Source of the DNA: Corynebacterium glyciniphilum AJ 3170
GTDB taxonomy: Bacteria; Actinomycetota; Actinomycetes; Mycobacteriales; Mycobacteriaceae
Length of the DNA: 64,000 nucleotides
Reading direction: 5' to 3'
Assembly: GCF_000626675.1 (NCBI RefSeq)
Contig: NZ_CP006842.1
Coordinates: 62,001 to 126,000, forward strand
Position 1 is the stretch's first letter; the number at the start of each line of letters is the position of its first letter. Positions 46,429 through 55,656 of the stretch are shown piece after piece. The translations under genes and the position numbers were made by a program. The notes under the pieces were generated by a model, which did not search any database, was not told the DNA's origin, and saw nothing but the letters and a program-made list of their open reading frames with translations.

Positions 46429-48087
46429 GTGAGAAATAGGGCACAGCAGTTTATGTTCGACACCAAGGGGCTTCTTCGTGGTGCTCGGGCTGCAGTCTCT
46501 GCGGGATTTTTCAATGGATTTCAGGTCAAGGACGGTATTACGACGGCCAGGAGCCTCGTCCGCTATGGAGCGTCCCTGTCAGGGCTGCTTGAGGTCGCAG
46601 CGGCACGATTTCCCGACCGGGTCGCACTCGTGGACGATGACGGTGAGCTCACCTACGCAGAACTACGTGACCAGGCTGTACTCACCGCACAGGCGCTTGT
46701 CGCCAACGGGGTCGGCGCTGACAGCAAGGTGGGAATCATGGCGCGCAACGGCAGGGGATTCCTCATTCCCCTGGCGGCCAAAGGGTACGTGGGTTTCACC
46801 GTCTTCCTGCTGAACGTGGGGGCCAGCAGGACGCAGATCGCCAGTATCGTCGACGACCACGACATCAGCTTCCTTTTCGTGGACTCAGAGTTCGACGACA
46901 GGGTTCCCGACGAGAGTTCAGCGGTCAGTATCTGCCATTCGTGGATCGGAGACGGTGCGCGGAAGGACATCGCTTTCCCCTCTTTCCGTGATTTGTGGGC
47001 CACGCCGGCGACGACTGACGTGACTTTCGGACGCCGTCCCCGTCAGGGAGGAGTTGTCCTGATGTCCTCAGGGACAAGCGGCACCCCGAAAGCGGTGGGA
47101 CATGGTGAACCGCATGTGCCGCTGGGCGTTCTCGGTCCCCCCGTCGAGACCTGCGGGCTGCAGGCTGGATGCACCCTGCAGATGACTGCGAGCATGTTTC
47201 ACGTCCTCGGGTGGGGTGCGTCGTGCATTGCGCTGTTCGCCGGTTGCACGATTGTGACGCAGCGAAACTTCAATGCGGAGAACGTGCTGCACCAGCTCGA
47301 CCGGTACCGGTGTGACGGTCTGATCAGTTCCGCTGTGTTCCTCAAGGACCAGCTCGCGGTCCATGAGTCTGACCCCGGCAGCTACGACACCTCGTCACTC
47401 ACGTTCATCCTCAACGCTGGTAACGCCATGAGCGAGGACCTGGTCCGTGGCCTGCAGGAGCGCTACGGGTACATCCTCGGTTCCGGTTACGGGTCCACCG
47501 AGGGGTTGCTCGTGTCCTATTCCAGTCCGTCGGATCTCAGGGAGGATCCGTTGACGGCCGGGCACCCTGTGTGGAACGGACGCCTGGAGCTGCTCGATAC
47601 CGACAGTGGGAGAGAGGTCGGGGCAGGTCAGGTGGGTGTGGTGCACGCCCGCAACGCCATGTCGATGAAGGGCTACCTGGGTACCAGGGATCGCGAGGAT
47701 GCGACCCGTGGACTGCTCAGCCTCGGTGACAAGGGCGTCATTGATCCGCAGACCGGCCGCCTGCGCGTGCTGGGGCGCAATAACGACATGATCATCGTCG
47801 GTGGAGAGAACATCTGGCCGACCTCTGTGTCCGACATCATTGACCGGGTAGACGGTGTCGCGGAGTCCTACTGTGTCGGGGTGGAAGACGACGAGAAGTT
47901 CCAGCGCGTCAAGGCGTATGTCGTCACTGACGGGTCCGCCGACCTGAGTGAGGACGACATCCGCACCCATGTGCGGGAGAACTTCATGGCTCCGGCGATT
48001 CCTCGGGACGTGGTGCTGATGGACCAGCCGCTGCCGCGCAACCCGATCGGTAAGGTCGTCAAGCGGGAGCTGGAGGCGTTTGGCTGA
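46429..48087 (+). CDS. AMP-dependent acyl-CoA synthetase/ligase (FadD-like)
   Basis: A 552-residue adenylate-forming enzyme that activates a carboxylic acid with ATP, normally to its CoA thioester. Motifs are LMSSGTSGTPKAV (P-loop), GSGYGSTEGLLVSY (A5-like), LLSLGDKGVIDPQTGRLRVL (A7/A8), and the catalytic Lys in NPIGKVVKREL. The stretch after the P-loop (GHGEPHVPLGVLGPPVET) is unusual. GTG 46429 has AGGAAAGG 11 bases ahead; ATG 46453 is an alternative. The substrate is unknown. It is isolated on the plus strand between an IS remnant and the oxygenase gene; a natural-product or fatty-acid role is possible. Confidence 0.85.
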   Translation: MRNRAQQFMFDTKGLLRGARAAVSAGFFNGFQVKDGITTARSLVRYGASLSGLLEVAAARFPDRVALVDDDGELTYAELRDQAVLTAQALVANGVGADSKVGIMARNGRGFLIPLAAKGYVGFTVFLLNVGASRTQIASIVDDHDISFLFVDSEFDDRVPDESSAVSICHSWIGDGARKDIAFPSFRDLWATPATTDVTFGRRPRQGGVVLMSSGTSGTPKAVGHGEPHVPLGVLGPPVETCGLQAGCTLQMTASMFHVLGWGASCIALFAGCTIVTQRNFNAENVLHQLDRYRCDGLISSAVFLKDQLAVHESDPGSYDTSSLTFILNAGNAMSEDLVRGLQERYGYILGSGYGSTEGLLVSYSSPSDLREDPLTAGHPVWNGRLELLDTDSGREVGAGQVGVVHARNAMSMKGYLGTRDREDATRGLLSLGDKGVIDPQTGRLRVLGRNNDMIIVGGENIWPTSVSDIIDRVDGVAESYCVGVEDDEKFQRVKAYVVTDGSADLSEDDIRTHVRENFMAPAIPRDVVLMDQPLPRNPIGKVVKRELEAFG

Positions 48088-48275
48088 GCGACCCTGCCTG
48101 ATGCTGAATGGCGCGCAAGTGACGCCGAGCGTGGGGTAGTGCTCTGGTCGACCGCGGACAGCCCGGATGGCCGCAACGTAGGTGCGAGCACAACTCTGTG
48201 ACCGCTGACACGGCGAAGTGGGGATCACTAATCGTGCTTGCTGTCCTCGTCGCCGTCGGCGAGCCTGCCCCGCGA

Positions 48276-48315
48276 CCTTGATCCTGTCCTCGAGTTTACG
48301 GGGACAGGATCAAGG
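48276..48315. repeat. Perfect 14-bp inverted repeat between convergent genes
   Basis: Arms 48276-48289 and 48302-48315 are exact complements around a 12-base loop. No T-run follows on either strand, so it is not a classical terminator, though its place between convergent genes (48087 and 48364) suits a bidirectional one. Confidence 0.55.
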
Positions 48316-48363
48316 TAACGGGCTCGAGGGCTCTGATGTTGGCTCTGTTTTAGTTGCTGCTAT

Positions 48364-49222
48364 TTATAGGCTGTCGATGAGTTCGAGGCAGTGGGGAAAC
48401 ACCGTCTGATTGTTCCAGCGTGCCCAAGCAGGAGCTCCCGAAATAGCGAAGCTGCGTTTGAGCCACCGGTCAATACCGTCATAACGGGGAGCGAAAGGTG
48501 TTCGGCCGTGTGCCGCGCAGTGATTATCGACCACGACGATGTCGCCTGGGGTGAGCTCGATGTCCTCTGAGACTGATTCGAGGGCGGCGATGAGGTTCTC
48601 GGCGGCCTGCTGGGACCGATCATCAACTCCTTTGGTGGTGTGGGAGTTGAATCGCAGGTACCAACGATCGGTTGTCTGCCGCAGGACCTGGTGAGGGTGA
48701 GTCTTCCTTGCGATGCCGTCGCCACGGGTGAAGGAACTCGGGAAGCCGCTGATGGATGATGGCTGTTGCAGGATCTCCAGGTCATCCTCGGTGAGCAGGT
48801 AGACAGCGTGGGCGCCCTCGGCGATGCGGGTCCGTGCCTGACGGTCGTGATCGACGCGCAACCCGATGAGGATGAGGTAGTCAGGGCGGAAAGGGTGGTG
48901 GACGTTTCCAGTGTGAAACTCGAACTCGACCGAGCCGGTATTCTCAGCGCGAAATTCTTCACCTTGGACCGGCCGAGTGTTGTGGTAGAGGCGTCCGTCC
49001 TGTTCATCAGCGTAGCCGCAGGATTGGCCAAGAGCGGAGACGATGGTTTCCAATGTCTGGTCGGTACCCGGAGTCTCCGGAAAATCCTGTGGGAGTCGCT
49101 GGCAGCTCGTCGTCGATTGGTGCGCCCCTGAGGAACGTGAAGACTGGGCCGTGCCCAGCTTCCCGGCGGGCTCGGAAATCCGAGATCGTCTTGAACAACG
49201 AATCAGTCTGTGTCGTGGCCAT
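48364..49222 (-). pseudogene. TauD/clavaminate-synthase-type Fe(II)/2-oxoglutarate enzyme, frameshifted, with HTG metal motif
   Basis: ATG 49222 with GTAAGGA starts one frame (MATTQTDSLFKTISDFRARR to DDELPATP). The continuation DFPETPGTDQTLETIVSALG and onward is in another frame; one base too many near 49085-49096 explains it. The rest (about 245 residues) matches the AsnO/VioC/clavaminate-synthase group: FRPDYLILIGLRVDHDR, RWYLRFNSHTTKG, and NHCAAHGRTPFAPRYDGIDR with the distal His and the 2-oxoglutarate-binding Arg region. The proximal motif, normally HTE, is HTG (codons 48907-48915). This Glu-to-Gly change is the hallmark of Fe/2OG halogenases, but also one base from HTE. Called pseudogene because of the shift. 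Confidence 0.7.
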
Positions 49223-49386
49223 GTAGTGTCCTTACCTGTGGTGTGAGTGGGAACTTCGCGGAGCATGATCGACAGATCAGGTGGTGGAAATCTGTCTGAA
49301 ATGACGCTGCACCAGCAGGCTAACGTAGTGGGTGCTACGGCGACACCGTTAGGATTCGCTGTAAGCAGAAGTTCACTAAGTATTGA

Positions 49387-50166
49387 TCACCCACCAGTAC
49401 CGATGAACTGGTCGTAAGTCAGCTTTGCAGACATTGCTACGATGACCACGAGAATGACGACGCGGACGAAGCCGGTCCCTCGGCCGATAACCATCCGAGC
49501 GCCGACCTGGGCGCCTATGACGTTGGTGACAGCCAACCCCAGGCCCAACAGCCACAACACTTCACCCTGTATCGCGAAGGTGATGAGAGCGCCGAGGTTG
49601 GTGAAAACGTTGATCACTTTCGCCCAGGCGGCACTCTTGATGAAGTCCCCGCCCAGCAGGCTGGTGAAGCTCAGTATGAGAAACAAGCCTGTGCCAGGTC
49701 CGAAGGCGCCGTCATACACGCTGATGGCTGCGACAAGTGCAATAAGCCCCAGGAGGGTTCGTGAGCTGGTGTGGGTCGTCGATGATGCGCTGCCCTGACC
49801 GAACGATGGTCGGAAGAGGATGAACAGGCCGACTGCTACCAGAAGCACGATGATTACCGGTCGCATGATCTGTTTGTCGACAGACGACGCGATCAGTGCA
49901 CCACCGGCTGATCCAGCCAGTGCCAACGGTGCGTAGCGCAGTGCTTTGGTCGCTGAGGGAACTTTCCTGGCTAAGACAGCAGCGGAACTGGCGGTACCGA
50001 AGATCGCTGCGACCTTGTTGATGCCGAGGGCCTGGGCGTTGGACATGCCAGGGTTCAGGATCATCACCAGGGGGATAAGGATCAATCCGCCTCCGCCGAC
50101 AACGGCGTCGACCCAACCGGCAGCGAGGGACCCGACGAGCAGGATAGAGATGACCGTGGCAGACAA
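49387..50166 (-). CDS. TauE/SafE-family (TSUP) membrane transporter
   Basis: A 259-residue protein with about eight helices and the two-fold TSUP pattern: GWVDAVVGGGGLILIPLVMI with GINKVAAIFGTASSA in the first half, and YDGAFGPGTGLFLILSF with GGDFIKSAAWAKVINVFTNL in the second. Such proteins export sulfite, sulfoacetate or related anions. TTG start at 50166 with AGGAAG upstream. It stands alone behind the oxygenase-like gene, with a 120-base gap, and may share a sulfur-related role; this is inference. Confidence 0.9.
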   Translation of the reverse strand: MSATVISILLVGSLAAGWVDAVVGGGGLILIPLVMILNPGMSNAQALGINKVAAIFGTASSAAVLARKVPSATKALRYAPLALAGSAGGALIASSVDKQIMRPVIIVLLVAVGLFILFRPSFGQGSASSTTHTSSRTLLGLIALVAAISVYDGAFGPGTGLFLILSFTSLLGGDFIKSAAWAKVINVFTNLGALITFAIQGEVLWLLGLGLAVTNVIGAQVGARMVIGRGTGFVRVVILVVIVAMSAKLTYDQFIGTGG

Positions 50167-50436
50167 TACGCGAGCTTCCTAACTGTGCAGAAGGGTTAGT
50201 CAGCGAGAGCAGAATCTGCCCTGCATCCATAGGTCAGCGTAGAGGGAGACGATCAGATCCGCTTAGTGAATATCATCTCGAGAGCTCACCAGCGTCAACA
50301 AAACCTCAGTGCTCAACCCCCCCAGTGCACCGGACTCTAGCTGAATAATTCTCACCGGCGCACACCACGCGGTGCCGTTGCGACGCGGGGGTTTGCCAGC
50401 CAGGATGGGGGGCTCATCGGAATTTCGCCGGTAGGC

Positions 50437-51140
50437 ACTCTTCTCAAGACGTCATCCTGTGGGCGGTGCGCTGGCAGTACCGATACGGGGTGGCATACCG
50501 CGACCTCGACGGGATGCTCACCGATCCTGGAATTTCGGTGAATCACACCACCTTTTACACTGGTCGGTGAAGAAATGTGGCACCGAAATGGATAAACGTA
50601 GCCGCTGGTACCGTCAGACCTCGCCTTAGTTCGCTTATTCTTGGCGGGTGGATGAAACCTACATCCGGGCTGCCGGGACGTGGCGCTATCCCTCCCGCGC
50701 AGTGGGTAAAGACCGCCGCACCCGGGATTATTACATCTCCATCAGACGCACCACGACACCGGCAACGAGGTTCCTGGGGAAAGCACTACGAAGCACTGGT
50801 CGAGGTGGACCTGAGGGTGGCCCGAGGGAAATCTGCACCGACAAAGCGCCCACCTACGCAGCGGCGATCGCCACTCTGATCAAAAGCCGGACACTGTGGA
50901 AGGAGGTGGAGGACAGGCAGGTGAAGTACCTGAACAACGTGATCGAGGGTGACCAAGGCCGATTGAAAAGTGTTTCGGGGCCTACGGGCGGTGGGGTCAA
51001 GAACTCGTTGTCGGCGTACCGGACGTTGCAAGGTGTCGAGGCGATGCACGCACTACGCAAAGGCAAGGGGGAAGGTGTTCGCCCTCGGACAGTCGGAACC
51101 GGATGCGGTGACCGTGGAGAACGCCTTCGCCAACGCCTGA
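50437..51140 (+). pseudogene. IS6/IS26-family transposase remnant
   Basis: Plus-strand pieces in different frames: VILWAVRWQYRYGVAYRDLD, GMLTDPGISVNHTTFY, then a stop and shift; MDETYIRAAGTWRYPSRAVG; KDRRTRDYYISI; CTDKAPTYAAAIATL; RQVKYLNNVIEGDQGRLKSV; GVEAMHALRKGKG. This is the IS6 order with the first DDE Asp in DETYI and the second in TDKAPTY. The part between YTGR and MDETYI, and the RFLGKALR region, carry frameshifts. Inactive remnant, next to rskA. Confidence 0.85.
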
Positions 51141-51261
51141 CTTGCCCGACAGATCACCAGACACCAGGCATTGAGCTCCCTGCTGGCGCGCACGACCCAA
51201 GCTTGTAACAGCACGCTTCAAGCCGTCACGTCACCCTTTCACCCATTTAGGATGAAGGCGT

Positions 51262-52017
51262 CTAACGCTCCGTGGCGAGCACGACAACCGGCTCCGTCGT
51301 CGGTGAGTCTGAGCCACCGGTGGGTTCGTCCGTCACCGCGACGGCGGACGCGACGTCCACCCCCACTGCGAACCTCGTACGGTCCTCCCCCTCGTCCATG
51401 ATCCCGGCGGAGGTGGGGGACCCTTCGGAGTCCAGGGACCACAGCTGGTAGATGCGGTCATCCGCGAGCTCCGGCAAATCGCGGGCGATCACGACGTTGT
51501 CGTCAGAGGCCGCATCAGAGACGACGAGCGCGAGCGATCCCCTGCCGTCGGAAGTCCGCTCGGAACGGACGGTCGTGCCAGGGGTCGTGAGCAGACGGGT
51601 GACCTCGTCGTACGCTGCAGTTATGTCGGGTGCTCCGGGGCCTCCAGGGCTCTCCCCCATCCGGTTGTGTTGGGAGATCGACACCGTCACCGCGGGAATG
51701 GCGACGGCGAGCGACACCGCCGCGACCGCGGTCATCAGCCAGGCCGTCCGCCGGTAACTGCGTTGATGCGGATGCAGCGGGGTCGGGGGGACTGCAGCAC
51801 TCCCGATCCGTCGCATGACGGATTTCTTCAGCTCCGGTGGAGGGGCGGTCTCGTAAGCGGACGCGAGTTCCGCGGCAGCCGCACGGTAGCGACGCAGCGT
51901 CGCGGCGGCCTCCGGATCTGAACTGACCAACTCCTCAGCCTCACGGATGTCGGCGTCGGAATCCAGTGCATCCAGTGCTAAGCCGATGAGCAGCTCGTCC
52001 CTGCGTTCCTCGCTCAT
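51262..52017 (-). CDS. rskA: Anti-sigma-K factor
   Basis: A 251-residue membrane anti-sigma factor. The N-terminal cytoplasmic domain (about 1-75; MSEERRDELLIGLALDALDS) binds the sigma factor. A helix at about 91-113 follows. The extracellular RskA domain includes VIARDLPELADDRIYQLWSL and TSAGIMDEGEDRTRFAVGVD. It releases sigma K on regulated proteolysis. In M. tuberculosis rskA adjoins sigK; here fasciclin and dipZ genes lie between them. The start at 52017 has GGAACTGAG upstream. Confidence 0.92.
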   Translation of the reverse strand: MSEERRDELLIGLALDALDSDADIREAEELVSSDPEAAATLRRYRAAAAELASAYETAPPPELKKSVMRRIGSAAVPPTPLHPHQRSYRRTAWLMTAVAAVSLAVAIPAVTVSISQHNRMGESPGGPGAPDITAAYDEVTRLLTTPGTTVRSERTSDGRGSLALVVSDAASDDNVVIARDLPELADDRIYQLWSLDSEGSPTSAGIMDEGEDRTRFAVGVDVASAVAVTDEPTGGSDSPTTEPVVVLATER

Positions 52018-52107
52018 CTCAGTTCCTCTCCAGACGGTTACGTAGCCGTAACTGTACCGGTCGGCCGCGGTTTTTACGCTGGGACGCCGGCATGAAGCGA
52101 ATGATGG

Positions 52108-53820
52108 CTATCCGAAAGTGAACGAGAATACATTGACACCTTCGGGAACTTCAACATAAGAATCATGTGACTTACGAGCGTCATCCTTATCGATCAAATA
52201 CGACCTCGGGTTACCGTCAACGACAATGTCTTCCTTTTTACCATCCTTCTCGACCGTCACTGTTCCCTCTCCAGAAAGAACGATCCGGGACTCCTTGTAC
52301 TGCGAGTTAATTCTTATCCTGCCGCGCTCCACTGGAGAAATGTTCTGGGAGGACAGATCCCATCTTCCTTCGAGTCCGAAGGTATCGTTCTTCTGTTGTT
52401 CGGATAGTTCGAAGTTTTTATTCGATGGGGAGTACTCTCCGCGCCCACTGTAGTTAGTGGCCTTCGAGTAGCCCAGGAAAGTTTCTTGAGTTATCTCATC
52501 TCCATCTGGCGTCTGATCCTCAACGGTGGTTTTACCCGGAAGTTCAACATCGCTGTTCGCATCAGAAAGAAGCTGACGGATTAACTCTTCAGTCTCATCG
52601 TAGCCACCCTCGCCTTGACTTATCTGACGAACGACACCGTCAGCGTCGATGAGGTAGTGCGCAGGCCAGTAGCTGTTACGGTATGCGGTCCATGTCGAAA
52701 GACTATTGTCCATTGCAACAGGATAAGATATACCAAAATCTTTGACACCGCTCTCGACGTTGCGCAGTTCTTTTTCGAAGGCATACTCCGGGGAGTGCAC
52801 ACCGATGACCGAAAGCCCCAGATCGCGGTATTTTTTATCCCAGGCCGTGACATGAGGTATCGATCGTTGACAGTTAATGCACGAGTATGCCCAGAAATCA
52901 ACGAGGACAACCCGCCCTCGGAGTTCATCAAGATTTACAGGACTGCCGTCGGGAGTATTTATCCAGTGGTCTATATTAGACAAGGCGGGTGCTTTACCAC
53001 ATGATGCAAGAGAATTGGAACCATTTTTACATTTTTTGAGGTCTCTGTTCTCGTCTGTCTCAATCCCCCGAAGCGACAGTGCCGACCGTCCCGCATCACT
53101 CTCAGATATGCTTCTTTGTGCACCTGAAGTATAGTCAGGAATCAGCGTCTGCAACTTCTGAGGGATGTTAAATGTGATAGCGACCGCCAAGACCACCATC
53201 GATACGCCGGCCGCGATGCGAATCTTCTTCTCTGCCGATCGATATCGCGAGATGAACTCGGAGATCCTTCGTCCGGCGATGGCAAGTGCAAGAAGGGGAA
53301 TCGCTACGCCGATTGCGAAGGAGACCGTTAGTATGACGATGCTTGCATCTATCGACCCAGTAGACCCGGCAATGATTATCGCGGAAAGAACGGGCCCGGC
53401 ACAAGGAACAAAAACGGCACCAAGGGTAAGGCCTAGAACTAACGGATTGCCGCCGTTCTTGTTATTTCTAGTTCTGAGTTTACGGAACGGCGCTTCGAGG
53501 ATCTGCTCGAAAGAAGGGAATATAAAAGCGATTCCGAGCACAAGAAGTGCTGCCACGCCGAACCACTTAATAGCATCCTGAGGCAAGCCCATTAATGCGA
53601 GAGCCGCGGACCCTATAATAGTGAAAGCTGAAAAACTTATCACCATTCCGAGAATGATGAAGTAGGGCCGGCTTTTCTTCGCTGGGATGACCTCCGGGAG
53701 GATTTTCCCTTTCGCTGGACGCGTTCCGGCGGTCAGAAATATTACGGGAAGGACTGGAAGGATGCAAGGAGAAACACCCGTCAAAAGCCCCCCGAGAAAA
53801 CCAATGAATATCGTTTGCAT
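52108..53820 (-). CDS. dipZ: DipZ: CcdA-type membrane domain fused to a thioredoxin-like domain
   Basis: A 570-residue protein. CcdA/DsbD-type membrane part (about 1-215) with redox cysteines Cys19 (GVSPCILPVLP) and Cys140 (FVPCAGPVLS). A TlpA-like extracellular domain (about 280-430) has the CxxC motif at 314-317 (AYSCINCQRS). The C-terminal part (about 440-570) is a carbohydrate-binding-module-like beta domain as in M. tuberculosis DipZ. It carries electrons across the membrane to reduce disulfides outside. DNA is clearly AT-richer than neighbours. Between the fasciclin gene and rskA, same strand. Confidence 0.92.
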   Translation of the reverse strand: MQTIFIGFLGGLLTGVSPCILPVLPVIFLTAGTRPAKGKILPEVIPAKKSRPYFIILGMVISFSAFTIIGSAALALMGLPQDAIKWFGVAALLVLGIAFIFPSFEQILEAPFRKLRTRNNKNGGNPLVLGLTLGAVFVPCAGPVLSAIIIAGSTGSIDASIVILTVSFAIGVAIPLLALAIAGRRISEFISRYRSAEKKIRIAAGVSMVVLAVAITFNIPQKLQTLIPDYTSGAQRSISESDAGRSALSLRGIETDENRDLKKCKNGSNSLASCGKAPALSNIDHWINTPDGSPVNLDELRGRVVLVDFWAYSCINCQRSIPHVTAWDKKYRDLGLSVIGVHSPEYAFEKELRNVESGVKDFGISYPVAMDNSLSTWTAYRNSYWPAHYLIDADGVVRQISQGEGGYDETEELIRQLLSDANSDVELPGKTTVEDQTPDGDEITQETFLGYSKATNYSGRGEYSPSNKNFELSEQQKNDTFGLEGRWDLSSQNISPVERGRIRINSQYKESRIVLSGEGTVTVEKDGKKEDIVVDGNPRSYLIDKDDARKSHDSYVEVPEGVNVFSFTFG

Positions 53821-53927
53821 TATTTTCCTATCGAGGGATTAATTCAGTGCTTCCCCTGCATAGTCCCATTGTCGTGAACGATGCACTGAAAAGATTGTGA
53901 TGTTCACGACAAATCTCAGCGGCTCTA

Positions 53928-54620
53928 TCAGCCCTGCGGTGGCATGAGAACGCTGTCAATCAGATAGACCGTGGCATTGCTCGTTTCTACCCCGCCACAG
54001 ACGACACTGGCATCGTTGACCTTGAGCGCATCCTCCGATCCGCTCACCTCAACGTCTTTACCCTCGACAGTCTTGTGCATTCCTGCAAGGTCAGAGGGCA
54101 GCACACGTCCGGGAACGACGTGGTAGGTGAGGATGTCGCTTAACATGTCACTGTCGGTCTTGAGGGAATCCAGCGTCGCTTCGTCGATCTTCGCGAACGC
54201 ATCATCCGTCGGGGCGAAAACCGTGAACTCATCACTGTTGAGCGTGTCCACTAGATCGACATCGGGATTCAGCTTTCCGCTGACTGCGTCAGTGAGGGTC
54301 TTCAGCATCGGGTTGTTGGACGCTGCTACAGCGACAGGATCCCCCGACATTCCCTCTATTGAACCGGGGCCGTCCGGAACCATGTCAGCGTACTGCTGGC
54401 AACCGGGGCCGACGAGGTTAGCTGCAGGATCCATCATCCCCATCGATGGGTCCGTGGTCTCGGTAGCCATGCCATCGGAGCTCTCTTCGGACATCGCGGT
54501 CGAGTTGTCGGACCCGGAGGACATGGACTCGCTGTCGTCATCCATCGAACAACCGGTCAGTACAAGCGTGCCAGTGAGGAACAGGACAGCTGCTCCAGTT
54601 TTTGCGGCAGTGTGGCGCAT
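53928..54620 (-). CDS. Fasciclin-domain lipoprotein (MPT83/MPT70-like)
   Basis: A 230-residue lipoprotein. The signal peptide ends in lipobox LTGC (Cys24), then a Ser/Met/Asp-rich linker and a fasciclin domain (about 90-228): [72 protein letters not shown] resembles the start of mature MPT83/MPT70. ATG 54620 has GGAGG; the frame extends nine codons up. Surface-attached; a SigK target in mycobacteria, which fits sigK directly upstream. Confidence 0.92.
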   Translation of the reverse strand: MRHTAAKTGAAVLFLTGTLVLTGCSMDDDSESMSSGSDNSTAMSEESSDGMATETTDPSMGMMDPAANLVGPGCQQYADMVPDGPGSIEGMSGDPVAVAASNNPMLKTLTDAVSGKLNPDVDLVDTLNSDEFTVFAPTDDAFAKIDEATLDSLKTDSDMLSDILTYHVVPGRVLPSDLAGMHKTVEGKDVEVSGSEDALKVNDASVVCGGVETSNATVYLIDSVLMPPQG

Positions 54621-54669
54621 GATCAGAACCTCCATGTCAGTGATCACCTTTTGTGACCATCTGCCACTA

Positions 54670-54697
54670 CTTCGGAACAGACGCCGGCCCGGATTGG
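54670..54697 (-). promoter_or_regulatory. Possible SigK-type promoter before the fasciclin gene
   Basis: On the minus strand CCAATC (54692-54697), a 16-base spacer and CCGAAG (54670-54675) resemble the mycobacterial SigK consensus (about CCATCC-N16/17-CCGAAT, recalled, not checked). It lies about 50 bases before the gene start. Confidence 0.35.
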
Positions 54698-54722
54698 ATC
54701 CGGCCGCAACTTCTTTCTTAGT

Positions 54723-54738
54723 ACCCCTGTACGGGGGT
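54723..54738. promoter_or_regulatory. ACCCC-N6-GGGGT palindrome, possible metal-regulator operator
   Basis: A near-perfect 16-base palindrome with C/G tracts in the 217-base gap between sigK and the fasciclin gene. C-tract/G-tract palindromes are typical of CsoR-family operators. No csoR gene is in the window. Confidence 0.35.
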
Positions 54739-54837
54739 GGTAAACGATATCGTCCTGGACGTGTGAGACATCACGAACGTCGCCGGGTAGTGGCTCCGAA
54801 ACCGTGCCGATGAACAGTTTTGGCGGCTCAACTCATC

Positions 54838-55410
54838 TCAACTCGTCTCAAGGCAGTCGCGCAGCCGCGACAGCGCCGACCGGATTCGGCTCTTCACCGT
54901 AGCCAGCGGAGCGGAGAGGTAGCGAGCAACCTCGGAGTAGGTCCGGCCACCGTAATAGGCGGCCATCAGTGACTCGTTCTCCATTGCGGTCAGGTCCTCC
55001 AGGCAGGAGCGGACCTGCGAGGCCTCCTCGTGCCGGAGCATCCCCTCGTCTACTTCGCTGGTCTCCCGCGGCTGGTGGTAGCTACGGTGCTCGCGGTTGC
55101 GGCGGGACGATTCAGAGCGGACCGCGTCGACTGCACGACGATGCGCGACAGTCGCGGCCCATGTGTACGGGGTACCCCGTTTCGGAGAGTACGAGGACGA
55201 TTTCGTCCATAGTTCGAGCATTACTTCCTGGGTGGTCTCCGCGGCTATTCCCTCGTCCCGGAGCACGCGGCGACAGATTCCGTACACGACCGGAGACAAC
55301 ACGTCGTAGAGCACACCGAACGACTGTCGATCGCCGACGGCGGCACGCTCGACCAACCTGGTCAACTCGTTGTCGTCCCGTCGCGCGGAACCGGCCGTCT
55401 CGTCGATCAT
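54838..55410 (-). CDS. sigK: ECF RNA polymerase sigma factor, SigK type
   Basis: A 190-residue ECF sigma factor. Region 2 includes FGVLYDVLSPVVYGICRRVL and AAETTQEVMLELWTKSSSYS, then GTPYTWAATVAHRRAVDAVR. Region 4 has SLMAAYYGGRTYSEVARYLS and APLATVKSRIRSALSRLRDC. ATG 55410 was chosen; a TTG at 55428 is an alternative. It is the first gene of the locus sigK, fasciclin, dipZ, rskA on one strand, and is assigned as SigK mainly on this context. Confidence 0.88.
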   Translation of the reverse strand: MIDETAGSARRDDNELTRLVERAAVGDRQSFGVLYDVLSPVVYGICRRVLRDEGIAAETTQEVMLELWTKSSSYSPKRGTPYTWAATVAHRRAVDAVRSESSRRNREHRSYHQPRETSEVDEGMLRHEEASQVRSCLEDLTAMENESLMAAYYGGRTYSEVARYLSAPLATVKSRIRSALSRLRDCLETS

Positions 55411-55656
55411 GACGTCGATAGTAAACAAAGGTCAGTGACTGCTGTGGCGAACCGGCATTTCGTGGTTGTGGGTTCGGGTCTGATGTATGACCTGAGACAG
55501 CGTCGTTCTACCGCCTCCGCGGCACGCGGCATAGACGGCCTGTTCAGAGCTGTGCACAGAGAACGCGGACGACGCGACTACGCAGCGGTCGTCAGGTGTG
55601 TTTCCGTATTCAGTTCTCGCCGCAGGCAGGAGGGCACCAGCACGTCCAGCCTCCGG

